Below are positions 41,570 to 52,197 of a stretch of DNA of 64,000 nt, piece by piece. The position numbers were made by a program, and so were the translations under genes. Numbering within the stretch: the stretch's first letter is position 1; each line of letters opens with the position of its first letter. The notes under the pieces were generated by a model. That model was given only the letters and a program-made list of their open reading frames with translations. It was not told the DNA's origin and did not search any database. The stretch is from contig OY811973.1 in NCBI GenBank assembly GCA_963681505.1, positions 9,954,559 through 10,018,558 on the forward strand, given 5' to 3'. The stretch comes from Eunapius fragilis (taxonomy: Eukaryota; Porifera; Demospongiae; Spongillida; Spongillidae).

Positions 41570-42670
41570 GGAACCTACGCGAGTAGGTTCCATATAGGAA
41601 TCCTGCAGTATCATGAATGTCATTAAAAAAACGTCACTCGCGTCTAGCGGGACAGCCAAGAGTCGGGTCACTTCGCTTTTAGTGGCAATCGAGCAATATC
41701 AAAAAGGAGAACAGTTCTGCGTTATACATATGTCATAAGACGGTGTACTTTTAGAGAACAAAAATACTCGTCCCCATCGTCCGTACCCAGTCCCACCTAA
41801 AATTTCTCCTCCGTCGTCGTCGTCTTCTTCCTTCGGGATAGCATAACTCACGACAGGAACGTTTGCAAAGCACGCCATGTGTACCAATCGCTTCAGGATG
41901 TGTCCGCATGTTATCTTCAGGTATCTGTAAGACGCCTAACCGATCGGGCAATTAGCTGAAGCTAGTTGTACCTTATTTGGTGTTGATCTACAAATAGCAC
42001 ATTACATCAGCTATCACAATGTTCATGACGCACCAGTATAATATAACCAGCATTATCAAATTCGATAGTTTTACCATACAATCTCATGAGGACAATGCTG
42101 ATTCCACTCGAGCATCTAAAAGTGGAAAGATCCAGATGCTGCCAGATCTGCCAAACGTGCGTATGTCAAGCGCGGTACCGAAAGGAACAACAAAACGACC
42201 ATCCAAAGGTACGTTTATACGGCATCGATAAATGTTGGATCGATAAATTATGAGCATGCATGGTATATCGCAAAAATGGAAGGAATAGTTTAGTTACAGC
42301 GGTAGAGATACTGCGTCTCTCCGTTTTACAGTAATATGCGCTGTTTGAAATGTGTGTATAAGGCCAAAGTTGCTTACGTCAATTTGGTCATGTATTGTGG
42401 TGCATGGTTTATCTGATTATAGCGTGAGATCAGTTTACTAAGAGTGCATTTATCCTTTGTATTATATGGCTTCGCTTTTAACCTTTATCAATCCTTTGCT
42501 TCTCAATGGAGATAGTCTGGGGACTAGTGTAATATTTGGTACACACCTCAACAGAATTGCAGATTCTAATATAAACCTGTCATGATCGCGCAAGTTGACG
42601 TTTATTCTACCTGATTCTATGCGTTTCAAGAACTAAATACAATACCAAATCCACCAGAAAAATTTAGGAA
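41570..42670 (+). mobile_element. Unclassified transposon fragment, right arm copy
   Basis: Mirror of 7106-8206, including the K/R-rich frame at 42019-42231 and the terminal hairpin at about 41571-41592. Its hairpin loop differs from the left copy by one base while the stem is unchanged. Confidence 0.5.
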
Positions 42671-42959
42671 ACAAGTAATAAAAACATTCTCTACACACGA
42701 GAAGGTTGGCGGTATATAGGAATCAAAGGTGATGGTGGTGTAAAAAGCAAGGGAACAAGGCTTCTGATTGAAAAGGAATAATGAAATAGACCTATATTAG
42801 CACGCACATTTAAATATGACAACATGCTGCTAATATAGGTCTATTTCATTTTCCCTTTTCAATCAGAAGCCTTGTTCCCTTGCTTTTTACACCACCATCA
42901 CCTTTGATTCCTATATACCGCCAACCTTCTCGTGTGTAGAGAATGTTTTTATTACTTGT
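42671..42959. mobile_element. Palindromic MITE, right arm copy
   Basis: Mirror of 6817-7105, with the same termini (ACAAGTAATAAAAACATTCT and its complement) and only a few substitutions. Confidence 0.85.
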
Positions 42960-43133
42960 GAACCAAACTGTTCAGAAGCAGTTGATGAAACATCTGTATG
43001 GCTGCCCATCCAAAAAGGTACACTGAATTGTTGCCATGGTATGAAGAGCAGTGACTGTCACGTAAAGATAGCAATTTGATGTACCTGAATAGTAAATTAT
43101 TATGCATAAGCGTTTTTTTACTTTTCATAATGA

Positions 43134-45950
43134 AACCTCAAACCTCACCCTACCGCATCGCTAATTATTGATTCGCCAACCGGCAGTACCTCGACCACAC
43201 AATCTCTCATCCTGAATACTAGTACACCTTCCGATTTACAGCAGCTGCTCTTCCCACAACCTTTACCACAGCCGACTTCTAATTCACCTTTAGTTTCGCG
43301 CTCTTCAAGTCCTCCTGGGTCTCGTTTAGATTTAGAGAATGTAGAATCACATTGTTCCCAGCAACAGCCTAATGTTCATATAGGCAGTACGTATACCTCG
43401 ACGTGCTGCGAATGCAACGGCCCTAAAGCCCGCTGCATTTCTTGTAAGTGCTGCCAGGAGAACCGCGCATGTATTAACTGCTTCCCCGGTGAACACGGAA
43501 AATGTGTCAACATCGTGAACATTGTCTCTTCTACCACTCCCCAAACTACCAAAACAAGAGCGCTGCCATCTCGGGAGTCCTCTAAGGTAGCAGCATGCGT
43601 TAACTCAATGTCATCGTCAACCCAGGCTCTAATACCATCACCGCTCGAGGTCAACCACCAGCAACCTATTTCGCCATCATCTCAGCTATCTAATCTTCCA
43701 CTCCCGGCAACGACTCAACCGCCCACTCGGCGTATCTACGCTCCTTTTCAGTCCTCTACTAGAACCCCACGGCCGAAAAAAAAGTGCATGGTCCCGGACT
43801 GTTCTGTCTTCGTGGCTCCTTCCATGTGGCATCAGCACATGTCCCTACATGCCAGTGGATACTACTCCGGCGAGGTCCCGAGTTCGTGGCTGGAGGACCA
43901 GCATCTTTATGTCTGCCCTTCCTGCCACCAGCTAGTCTCCATCTCAAGGGCCACGTCCCATTCACGATGCTGCAAGGGACAGGCCAAATCTCCATCCTTT
44001 CTTCCGGCCGTATCCGTTTCATCTCCTATTGATCCCAATCAGGGCCTACCGTCCTTTGAGGAAGTGTGTCAGCTCCGCCGTCCTGTGTTACGATTTGTCC
44101 CCGCAAAGGCACGCCCTGCCTTTGCTCGGGTTCTATCGTCCGCCTTAAGATCGGTCCTGATCGAGAACTCTGAGGAAGCCTGGCTCAAGTTGTTCATGTT
44201 GCCAAAATGTGTCTTGCCTTCCTCAAAAAGCAGAGGAAGACGCCTCAAGCACACATCTATTGATGTCTTGTGCAAATTATGGACAAGAAATGAATTCGGC
44301 ACTCTGTGGAACCTTGCGGAAGGAAACGCCATTCGAACAAACCATAACAGTTCTACCCCTGCTGAAGTCCCACATAAACTGATAGAGTCAGCAGTTTCTT
44401 TGGCAAAGGCAGGAATGTTTGGAAAAGCTTGCAATACTCTTCTATCAGCGGGGTTAGCTCCTAATAATGATGCTACATGGCAGCTTTTGCTTTCCAAACA
44501 CCCCAGCTGTCCACCTCCTGTTGCTCAAGTGCCATCGACACCCATATCCATTGAGCCTGATTTTGACATTTTGGGAGCTCTGCGTTCATTTCCCAAGGGT
44601 ACTGCTGCTGGTCCTTCAGGTCTTCGAGTCCAGCACCTTCTGGATGCTGCAAGCATCCCTCTGCCCACCTCCATATGTTCCTCCCTCAGGGACATTGTGA
44701 CCCTTCTTGCATCAGGTAAGGCACCTCCCCTGGTCTCCAAATACCTAGCAGGTGGCAATCTGGCTGCTTTGAATAAGCTAAAAGAAGGTAGTGCCTATGA
44801 TATCAGACCCATAGCAGTGGGTGAAGTTCTGAGGAGGCTGACAGGGAAGTGCTTGTGCACCCTTACTAAACACAAGGCTACTGAATTCTTCCAACCACTT
44901 CAGTTTGGTGTTGCCTGCCCTTCAGGAACAGAGAAGGTTATTCATGGCCTTAGAACATGCATAGAGGAACACTGGGAGGATGATGACTTTGCTGTGGTGA
45001 AGGTGAACATGCGTAATGCCTTCAACCTTGTGTCCAGGCAAGCCCTCCTGGATGAATGTGCCATTCATTTCCCAGAACTCCTTCCATGGGCTTCTTGGTG
45101 CTACGGCTCTCACCCCCTCTTGTGGCACCCTTTGGGTCACCTGTCATCACAATCAGGAGTTCAGCAGGGTGATCCACTGGGCCCATTATTCTTTTCTTTG
45201 GTCTTGCGGAAGATCACAATGGCCATTGACGCTGATGATGATTGCGTTGCAATGCTTTTTAATGCTTGGTTTCTGGATGATGGTGTGCTAGCAGGTAAGA
45301 AGTCAGCTATTCTCCGCGCTCTATCATTAATTGACACACTTGGACCACCACTGGGCCTGCACATTAACTTGCCTAAGTGCGAGGTTTTCAGCAAAAATGA
45401 CATCGCCATGTTCCCATTAGGTATGAAGGTCTCTCATGTGCCACACCTGGTCATACTTGGTGCCCCAATTGGAGATTACCTTTTCTGCGCCAGTTACGTT
45501 GCCTCCAAGCGTACTGAGGCCATGAAGCTATTGTCACGGCTGGTAGAAGTGGCTTGCTTTGATCCTCAGGTTGCCCTAATCCTCTTGAGAATGTGTGGAG
45601 GGTACTGTAAGCTAGTCCATTTGGCTAGAGCAACACCTCCTAGTCTAGCCTATGACCCTTTGCAACTATTTGATGCAGAAGTTAGAGAGTGCTTTACCCT
45701 GTGCACTGCAGTCACAGTATCCAATTTGACATGGCAACAGGCTCAGCTCAGTTTAAGCCATGGTGGTTTGGGACTCCGCTCTGTTTCTCACCACTCTTCG
45801 GCTGCCTACATTGCCTCTCTTTGTTCTTCTGGTTTTGCTAATAGGGATCACAAACACCTTGCTCACGCGGTTGATAGTTTCAACAATATTATTTCCCCGT
45901 CTGAGATGGTTACTGTGGTATGTAACCACAAGGTGAGTAGCACCACATAG
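43134..45950 (+). CDS. RLE retrotransposon ORF, right copy: long open frame, 3' truncated
   Basis: One frame is open from about 43134 to the stop at 45950. No ATG occurs before about 43608, although clear coding sequence starts earlier: a Cys-rich head at 43404-43505 (CCECNGPKARCISCKCC then ACINCFPGEHGKC). Numbering from a GTG at 43515, a C2H2-like finger uses C91, C96, H107 and H112, a second Cys/His cluster starts C134-x2-C137, RT motif A is at about 497-503, and motif C is FLDDG at 586-590. The motif A Asp is Asn here (KVNMRNAFN, residue 498) but Asp in the left copy. The frame ends in receptor sequence because a deletion removed the CCHC knuckle and endonuclease. Non-functional alone. Confidence 0.85.
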   Translation, partial: NLKPHPTASLIIDSPTGSTSTTQSLILNTSTPSDLQQLLFPQPLPQPTSNSPLVSRSSSPPGSRLDLENVESHCSQQQPNVHIGSTYTSTCCECNGPKARCISCKCCQENRACINCFPGEHGKCVNIVNIVSSTTPQTTKTRALPSRESSKVAACVNSMSSSTQALIPSPLEVNHQQPISPSSQLSNLPLPATTQPPTRRIYAPFQSSTRTPRPKKKCMVPDCSVFVAPSMWHQHMSLHASGYYSGEVPSSWLEDQHLYVCPSCHQLVSISRATSHSRCCKGQAKSPSFLPAVSVSSPIDPNQGLPSFEEVCQLRRPVLRFVPAKARPAFARVLSSALRSVLIENSEEAWLKLFMLPKCVLPSSKSRGRRLKHTSIDVLCKLWTRNEFGTLWNLAEGNAIRTNHNSSTPAEVPHKLIESAVSLAKAGMFGKACNTLLSAGLAPNNDATWQLLLSKHPSCPPPVAQVPSTPISIEPDFDILGALRSFPKGTAAGPSGLRVQHLLDAASIPLPTSICSSLRDIVTLLASGKAPPLVSKYLAGGNLAALNKLKEGSAYDIRPIAVGEVLRRLTGKCLCTLTKHKATEFFQPLQFGVACPSGTEKVIHGLRTCIEEHWEDDDFAVVKVNMRNAFNLVSRQALLDECAIHFPELLPWASWCYGSHPLLWHPLGHLSSQSGVQQGDPLGPLFFSLVLRKITMAIDADDDCVAMLFNAWFLDDGVLAGKKSAILRALSLIDTLGPPLGLHINLPKCEVFSKNDIAMFPLGMKVSHVPHLVILGAPIGDYLFCASYVASKRTEAMKLLSRLVEVACFDPQVALILLRMCGGYCKLVHLARATPPSLAYDPLQLFDAEVRECFTLCTAVTVSNLTWQQAQLSLSHGGLGLRSVSHHSSAAYIASLCSSGFANRDHKHLAHAVDSFNNIISPSEMVTVVCNHKVSSTT
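43138..45918 (+). mobile_element. RLE-type non-LTR retrotransposon, right arm, 3' deleted
   Basis: Right-arm copy of the 2935-6636 element. Its 5' boundary is next to TAATGAAACC at 43128-43137. At 45918 it switches directly into receptor exon 4 (ATGTAACCACAAGG), at the points matching left 3849 and 2613, so 1.24 kb is missing along with the second target-site copy. Confidence 0.8.
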
Positions 45951-47024
45951 CACTCCAACAGCTGTTACATTAGAAGGAGCAGTCGGTACTAAAAGGAATG
46001 AGTATTCAATTAAAACATGATGTATGCGTGAGTAGTGTTTGCTGACATGTCCAAATTGTTGTGTTCACTTCACTGGTACCTGCACAGTTGATTGCAATAA
46101 CTTTGACCATGTACAAAGCATCACTCATTAACCCAGGAAATGTGTAAGAATAGGTCATTGTTCTCATAGCAACAACACTGATTGCACCAGCCAGTGTGTT
46201 CTTGAGCCAAATAGTGACATTGTAGCTAGAAGGGTCACCTCCAGTTGAAGGTGGGCTCCAAAGTACAGTGATGTCAGTACAGCTTTGCTCGAGTAGCATG
46301 ATTGGTTGATGTGGTAGAACTAAATTAGTATAGAAGTTGGTGATGTCACATGATTAATCAATTCTACATTTTGCATGCAGAAATGGATACCAAATGCTAC
46401 CCTCGTGATCCCTCACATTAATGGTACCACCAAATACTGCTTGACATTTACCAGTTTTTTTTTCAGGAACTAGCTGTATTCTGGCACTCCCTACAGGCTG
46501 TAATGGATCAGTTTCCCCAATAACAGAACGGTCAGCATTATAGCATTTCACTTCACTCCCATTGATTGCAGCAGTAACAGTCACTGATAGTGTATACGTC
46601 CAACAGGTATGGTTTACTTGACCTCTGCACCCTCCACAGGAGGCTGCATCGTTAGATGTAACACTACCCGAACAGTTTTTCATTTGGTCTTGAATAAAGT
46701 ACACCACATCAGGTGGTGATTTACTGCTACATGTCCAACTGGGCAGCTTCCAAACAGTGTATCCCAGAAGTGTTGAGTTTGGTGGGAGTGTGCAGGTTAG
46801 AGTGATGGAGGTGTTGGGACACAGTAATGGAGGACATGTGGTACCATCAGAGAGCAGACATGGTAATGGTGACCCAAGTATTGCTATGGGTTATAGGGAG
46901 GGATATTACTATTTTCCATATTCAGTGCCAGCACATTTAATTTCAAAACTGATGATAAAATCTATTACACGTATATACTTATTTCCGTCAACGTACCAGC
47001 AGCAGCAAGTACAGCACTGAACAT

Positions 47025-48044
47025 ATGTTGCATTGCCTTTAAAATGAAATAAAATTAAAAAGAAATGCATACATACCTTTTAGCATTTATTGTTTCATAA
47101 TTAATACTTGACGTTGGATTTGATTAAAACAAAAAATTGAATGAAAAACTTCGCAAACATATATTTCGTTCATCATACCGGCAGTTTTTCATACCCTGCT
47201 CTGCTCGCGATTTAACACTCCGCGCGACATGTGCGTTAACGTTAACTTTCTTAGATTCAACAAACTCACGAATTTTATCATCCAAAAGTGGTACCCGGTA
47301 TGAAAATAAACACGAGGCCGACCGTATGCAGAATTAGAAACGTACGTAATTTAATTTATATTACAGCTAGCAAATATTTTTGGTACACATTTTTGGACCA
47401 TTACAGGGTAAATCCCCATTACAACATTATCACCCATTGCCATATTCTATGTCATTAAAGCTACTGCATTACATCTAAATTAAAGCTAATGAAAACTGCA
47501 CTTATGTTGCAGATAATCCTGATTTATTAATAATCCTGATTTAATAATCGTGTTCAGCTTTTGCTTCCAGACGGGAAGAGTTCTATCACTAATCGTTGCC
47601 AATGCAGTGCACTATGGCTGCTACTTGGCCGTCAATGGATTACCTAGGTTAGGTTCTAAAGGGAATTGATTTAAGGTAAACTCGGCCTATTAATTGCAGA
47701 AAAATAGTTCCTGATAGCTTCAGCTTGAAGTAACTGGCATCACCAATACACTGTCACTCTACCTGTATGAGAAGCAAATCAATACACCAAGAGTACCCCA
47801 CACATGGCCCATGTGTTCTTATCAATGCATAGCTAGTTTGTATGTTCCAACACTACAACACTCAACCCCCCCCTCCACACACATACACTATTTAATACAA
47901 ACAGTTTAGGTTGAAGTCAAAAAGACAGAAAGTATTCAGTAATTATCCTAAGTAGACATTGTATACATCTTCACCTTGAAGTTACAAACATCTGCTATCC
48001 ACAAGATCATATAACACTCGTACTGATTCCGCCCAATATATCAA
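47025..48044. other. Non-coding region 5' of the right receptor copy
   Basis: Mirror of 481-1508. No exon supported; presumed promoter region of the - strand receptor. Confidence 0.45.
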
Positions 48045-49560
48045 TAGATATCATATCATCAATGTCCACATCCAGCCACATGGACAAGGTACATGACAAT
48101 ACACTGAAATCCTCCCCAAAGTGTCTAGCTCCTCTTGTGGTTGACACTTTGGCCCTATCCAGAGCTATAAAAATTTTGCAAGCCAACAGTGACACTACTG
48201 GTCTCCACATTAATTTGGGTAAATGTGATTTATTCTGTGCCCAAGAGCTCTCCATGTTCCCATCTCACATTCCATGCTCGGCCTGTCCACACTTTGAATT
48301 ACTAGGTGCCCCCATTGGGAGCGTTGAGTATTGTGCTCAGTACATCAAATCCAATAGAAAAGATGCATTACATCTATTATCACTTCTACCCCAACTGTGA
48401 ACCCACAAGTTGCTGTCAACATCCTGAGATCATGTGCTACTTTCTGTAAGCTCGCCCACCACTAGCACGGTCTACACCTCCTTCACCAATGTCCGAGTCA
48501 GTGTTTAGTCAACTTGACAATGATGCTTTTCACTGGTTTGAATTATCTTAAGCAATTGAGCTAACACTTCCAGCAGCTAAGCAGGCCTCTTTTTTTTTGA
48601 GTCATGGTGGCCTTGGTCTGCGTTCCCTTCATCGCCACGCAGCAGCTGCATACATATCATCTCTAACCACATCAATGCCCTCAGACAATTGTTCGAGGTG
48701 ACTTCAAAGGTCTACCTTCTTGCTGCAGTGAATGCGTACAATGCCATGGTCAGTCAGCCAGATGCCATCTCAGTTGACAGTGTACTTGATGTACCACCCC
48801 GCCAGCATGCACTATCCCCTCACATTGAAGAAGCTGACTTCAATTCACTTTTTTCCAATGCAACTACCGTGACAAAGGCCGGATTGCAAGCTATCTCTGC
48901 GCCTCAAGCCCATGCATGGCTTAAAGTGCAGCCTTCTCCAAAGTTAGGTCTTGCGTTGATGCCTGATGAAGCACAGGTCATTTTAAAATGGTGGCTTGGC
49001 CTTCCTTTGACACCTGAGGGCACACCATGCCCACTTTGTCATCACAACATGGATGCTTGGGGACATCACATGCTCACTTGTCGCTTTGGGGGAGATGTAA
49101 TAACCAGACACAACCAACTCAGGGACTGCATTGCTGACTTCTGCTACAAGGCATGCCTTTCCCCACAAATTGAGAAAGGAAGTGGCATTCTTCCTAAAGA
49201 CCAATCAAGACCAGCAACATTCTAGTGCCAAACTGGTCCCTCTCATGCCCAGCTGCATTTGATATAAAGGTCATCAATCCACTTAATTTGCAAGAAGCGG
49301 CTCAAACCTGTGGTCATGCAGCTGAGATGGGAGAAGTGGCCAAGCACTCAAGAAATGATGAGGCATGTGCCCTTAGAGGATGGTCATGCATCCCTTTGGT
49401 TGTGGAGGTGTTTGGGGGATGGGGCAATGAAGCCATCAATGCATATCCAAAAAGGTAGCCATGCAACTATGTCAACTTCTGAATGAGGTTATGTCGGGCA
49501 TCTACAGTCGCCTCAGCCTCACCCTCATGAGGCAGAATGCCAGGGCAATTTTGGCCAGAT
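48045..49560 (+). pseudogene. Outer RLE retrotransposon remnant, straddling the arm limit
   Basis: Broken frames (48062-48400, 48689-49225, 49225-49458) follow the same order as the element inside the arms: post-catalytic RT (GLHINLGKC, ELLGAPIGS), a mid-region with VILKWWLGLPLTPEGTPCPL, a CCHC knuckle (CPLCHHNMDAWGHHMLTC), then RHNQLRD, a damaged RPA-x-IL (frameshift near 49215) and AAFDIKVINPLN of the endonuclease, then GWSCIPLVVEVFGGWG. It lacks the N-terminal and catalytic RT region. It is a second, older copy of the family. Confidence 0.75.
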
Positions 49561-49633
49561 GTGTCTCACCAAACACTTGCTGTGACTTATAGTGCTTACA
49601 TGTATGTTAATGTCTTCTGTGGTTTCCTTCAGT

Positions 49634-49942
49634 AAACAAGTAAATAAAAACATTCTCTATGAGAAAGTTAGTGGGCATATAGGATTGACAATGGTGGTGT
49701 AAAAAGCATGGAAACAAGAGTGACAGAAATAATTTGGTTGAAAAATTGAAATAGGCCTATATTTAGCCCACTCACGTCTCAACATATAGTGCACGGTCTG
49801 TTGTATGGGCTAAATATAGGCCTATTTCAATTTTTCAGCCAAATTATTTCTGTCACTCTTGTTTCCATGCTTTTTACACCACCATTGTCAATCCTATATG
49901 CCCAATAACTTTCTCATAGAGAATGTTTTTATTTACTTGTTT
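49634..49942. mobile_element. Palindromic MITE, second family member
   Basis: 309 bp, fully self-complementary except for a centre of about 40 bp near 49770-49805. The termini AAACAAGTAAATAAAAACAT continue to TCTATGAGAAAGTTA and the exact complement closes the element. It shares the terminal TAAAAACATTCTCTA and internal GGTGGTGTAAAAAGCA motifs with the MITE at 6817 but differs elsewhere. Confidence 0.85.
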
Positions 49943-50149
49943 CATAAGTTTTTTTTTATGTCATAACAGTATAGTAGTCAACAATCAAATCTAGGAAGAC
50001 TTATAAACAAATTTGCATTATCCAACCCGACTTTACCTCTTAGTGCAATAAACTAATAACTTCATTTTTAATGATATGTACAAACATTCCTTGCCCTCTT
50101 CCAGGGCTTTGGTGGGGGCGTTCTTGTACTCGGCCTCCATGCAAGCCAC

Positions 50150-50660
50150 ATTCTGGCAAGGGTGGTAGTGCTGCTGGTGGCAGCAGGTCAGGGTAGTGCA
50201 GTTGGTGGTGGGGTTAGAGATGCTGATGATGGCGGGAGTAGTGCTGCTGGTGGTGGCGGGTGTAATGCATGGTGGGGTATGATGCAAGTGGTGGCAGGGG
50301 TAGTGATGCTGGTGGTGATGGGGGCAGTGCTGCTGGTGGTGGCAGGGGTAGTAATGTTGGCTGGTGGAGATGGGGTAGTGCTGCTGCCAGTGGTGGTAGT
50401 GATGCTGGTGGAGATGGGGGTAGTGCTGCTGGTGGTGGCAGGGGTAGTGATGCTGGTGGTGGCAGGGGTAGTGCTGCTGCCAGTGGTGGTAGTGCTGCTG
50501 GTGGTGGCAGGGGTAGTGATGCTGTGGTGACAGGGGTAGTGCTGCTGGGGTGGCAGGGGTAGTGATGCTGTGGTGACAGGGGTGGTGCTGCTGCCAGTGG
50601 TGGTGGGGGTAGTGCTGCTGGTGATGACAGGGGTGGTGCTGCGAGGCTTCCTCAACAGCT
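50150..50660. repeat. G/T-rich minisatellite with long frames on both strands
   Basis: Irregular tandem repeats built on GGTGGTGGCAGGGGTAGTG and GCTGCTGCCAGTGGTGG. On the - strand one frame gives Thr/Pro/Ser-rich repeats (TTPATTSSTTP) continuing into a non-repetitive N-terminal part (50823-50660), and another gives His/Gln/Tyr repeats (HHYPCHHQQHYP) followed by non-repetitive CMEAEYKNAPTKALEEGKEC (about 50150-50040). A mucin-like coding exon is possible but composition alone could produce this. Confidence 0.55.
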
Positions 50661-50939
50661 GGTGGTGTCTGCATGAAGAGGAGAGATGCTGGAGGATGTA
50701 TTTCCTCTTCATTTTCTCTTCTGACCCCTCTTTGCCCTCAAGTCCTCTGATATGTACATGTGGCAAATGTAACAGACACAGATGTATGCACAAATAACCT
50801 TTTGTACAAACAAGATTGACCATTACATGGGAACTTTACATGTGGGAAGCCTTACTGCACATCTGATAGGCATACATGAAATGTGTTAATGTGTGCATAA
50901 CAGGAAGCCTTATTATTAATGAGCCACGTGCATAGGCAA

Positions 50940-51265
50940 GCAATAAGTTGGGGGGGGGGAGGGGGGTGTGAGAAAAAGTGCAGCTGTCTCTCAGGGTTGA
51001 CACATGAGCTGTAGAATGAGTCTTCAGCTGGATGAATGATATCAATCCTATATAGAACCTGCTGACAGGTTTGGATAATACATATATCTTTAACAGTCTT
51101 GAGCGAAAAATATGTTATCTGGCTTATGTTTGCAATGTGCAAGTATTCTGTACATGTCATGAATTGTTGCTAATAAGATTAATTCGTTACTTAGACTCCC
51201 CAGATGCTCTCTGCACACTATCATATTTTCTCTCCAAAGGTGATACCACTAAATCTATGCTTTAT

Positions 51266-51330
<65 letters not shown>

Positions 51331-51400
51331 ACAAAACACTGAACTGAACACACGCGCACACTCACACACGCGCGTAATCTCGTACCTTTGAGGTGCACAA
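50940..51400. repeat. G-run and (CA)n microsatellite
   Basis: An interrupted G-run at 50950-50967 and about 29 CA dinucleotides at 51271-51328, followed by CA/CG-rich sequence to about 51372. Frames through these are artefacts. Confidence 0.85.
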
Positions 51401-51494
51401 ATGAGCGAGCCAGATAAATGATGGTTACTTGAAGGTGCTCCTTGCTGTAATACACGCACGTGTTGTCAACCACGTGTAGACTTATGACTGCATG

Positions 51495-51690
51495 GGACTA
51501 ACCTTTTTCGGGACAGGCCTTGTAGCTGTCGCGTACAGAGGCCTTCTTTTTGGAATTGGACTTGTAGCGCGCTCGGGCTTTAGCTTTGTTCTCATCTTGC
51601 TTCTGGAGGTATTCCGCTCGTTGCTTCGTTCTTATAATGAACTTGCTATTAAATGCACAGCTCGCAGGTATTTAGTATACCCATACCGTA
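51495..51690 (-). CDS. K/R-rich exon of an unclassified transposon
   Basis: On the - strand it reads FIIRTKQRAEYLQKQDENKA then KARARYKSNSKKKASVRDSY and ends KACPEK at a GTTAGT donor (51494 downward). Repeated basic A/R-x-Y units of this type are common as N-terminal exons of transposon-derived proteins in sponges and cnidarians (recalled). No ATG is visible within the exon. It lies downstream of a 5' module shared with 7563-8206. Function unknown, possibly DNA binding. Confidence 0.4.
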
Positions 51691-51699
51691 TATGAAACT

Positions 51700-52065
51700 T
51701 TTTCGTTGTAGCTTCTTTCTCAATTATGACCTTAAGGGGCACCGCGCCGGTAAATTCTGAAGCGTTTGGTATCATTGCCGTTCTTTAAAACCATTCCTAG
51801 CGTGAGTTATACTTGACGGAGAAGAAGACGACGACGACGACCAACAATTTTTTTGGGAATGGGCACGAGAAGCAGGTTTTTTGTATGTCTGGAAGCGCAT
51901 AGTTTAATGACATGAAACTAGCACGAAAACGTAGATCTTGGTGTTGTCGTTCGATAGCTGCAAAGTGATAAGCGATCCGTTTCTTCGTTGTCCCTCCCGA
52001 CGCGATTTAAATTTTTTAATGACATTCATCATTCCTCAATCAATCCTATTTTGAACCTGCTGACG
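51700..52065 (-). mobile_element. Transposon 5' module with terminal hairpin
   Basis: Aligns with 7890-8206: CGTGAGTTAT, then a GAAGAAGACGACGACG tract, then TTTTTTAATGACATTCATCA, then the hairpin AACCTGC-TGAC-GCAGGTT at about 52053-52070. The related hairpin at 8187-8208 has an A-T pair where this one has G-C. The module sits just upstream of the K/R-rich exon in both places. Confidence 0.5.
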
Positions 52066-52197
52066 CAGGTTGTTATGCTTGACACAAATTTCAATCTCTA
52101 GCAAACTTATATAGTCCACAACGTATAGATTTTATAGGCCTTTGGAAGGCATAAAAGTGGGCCGAAACGTGGTTGAACACGTTCTATATTTCATATA

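Larger units (their letters stand above)
39780..47024 (-). pseudogene. Ig/FN3 receptor gene, right copy, missing one FN3 half-exon
   Basis: Mirror of the left receptor on the - strand: signal exon 47024-46997, Ig exon 46883-46452, FN3 exon 46319-46047, FN3 first half from 45987 cut at about 45919, Ig-like exon parts from 43084 and 41597-41417, second Ig-like exon 41363-41091, transmembrane exon 40704-40547, tail exons 40401-40367, 40312-40147 and about 40086-39870. The deletion removed the end of exon 4, its donor and all of exon 5, so the second FN3 domain cannot form. Skipping exon 4 would leave exon 3 (phase 1) joined to exon 6 (phase 1), which is in frame, so a shorter receptor is possible. 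The tail repeat block is 6 bp shorter than on the left. Confidence 0.6.
32861..48523. repeat. Right arm of giant inverted repeat
   Basis: Reverse-complement partner of 1-17037. The inner edge falls where GTATGAAAAGAGCTCCACC begins; inward of this the spacer is higher-order repeat module A, while the left arm continues into unrelated transposon DNA. The outer visible limit is only the point matching window base 1, so true homology may extend past 48523. The arm holds the mirrored receptor gene on the - strand, an RLE retrotransposon on the + strand, and the same minisatellites with different copy numbers. Confidence 0.93.

Noticed and set aside
51255-51473. Val/Cys or Thr/His repeat frames in several places
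   Set aside because: They are translations of (GT)n/(CA)n microsatellites (also at 59272, 60954, 61264, 62725 and 63162).
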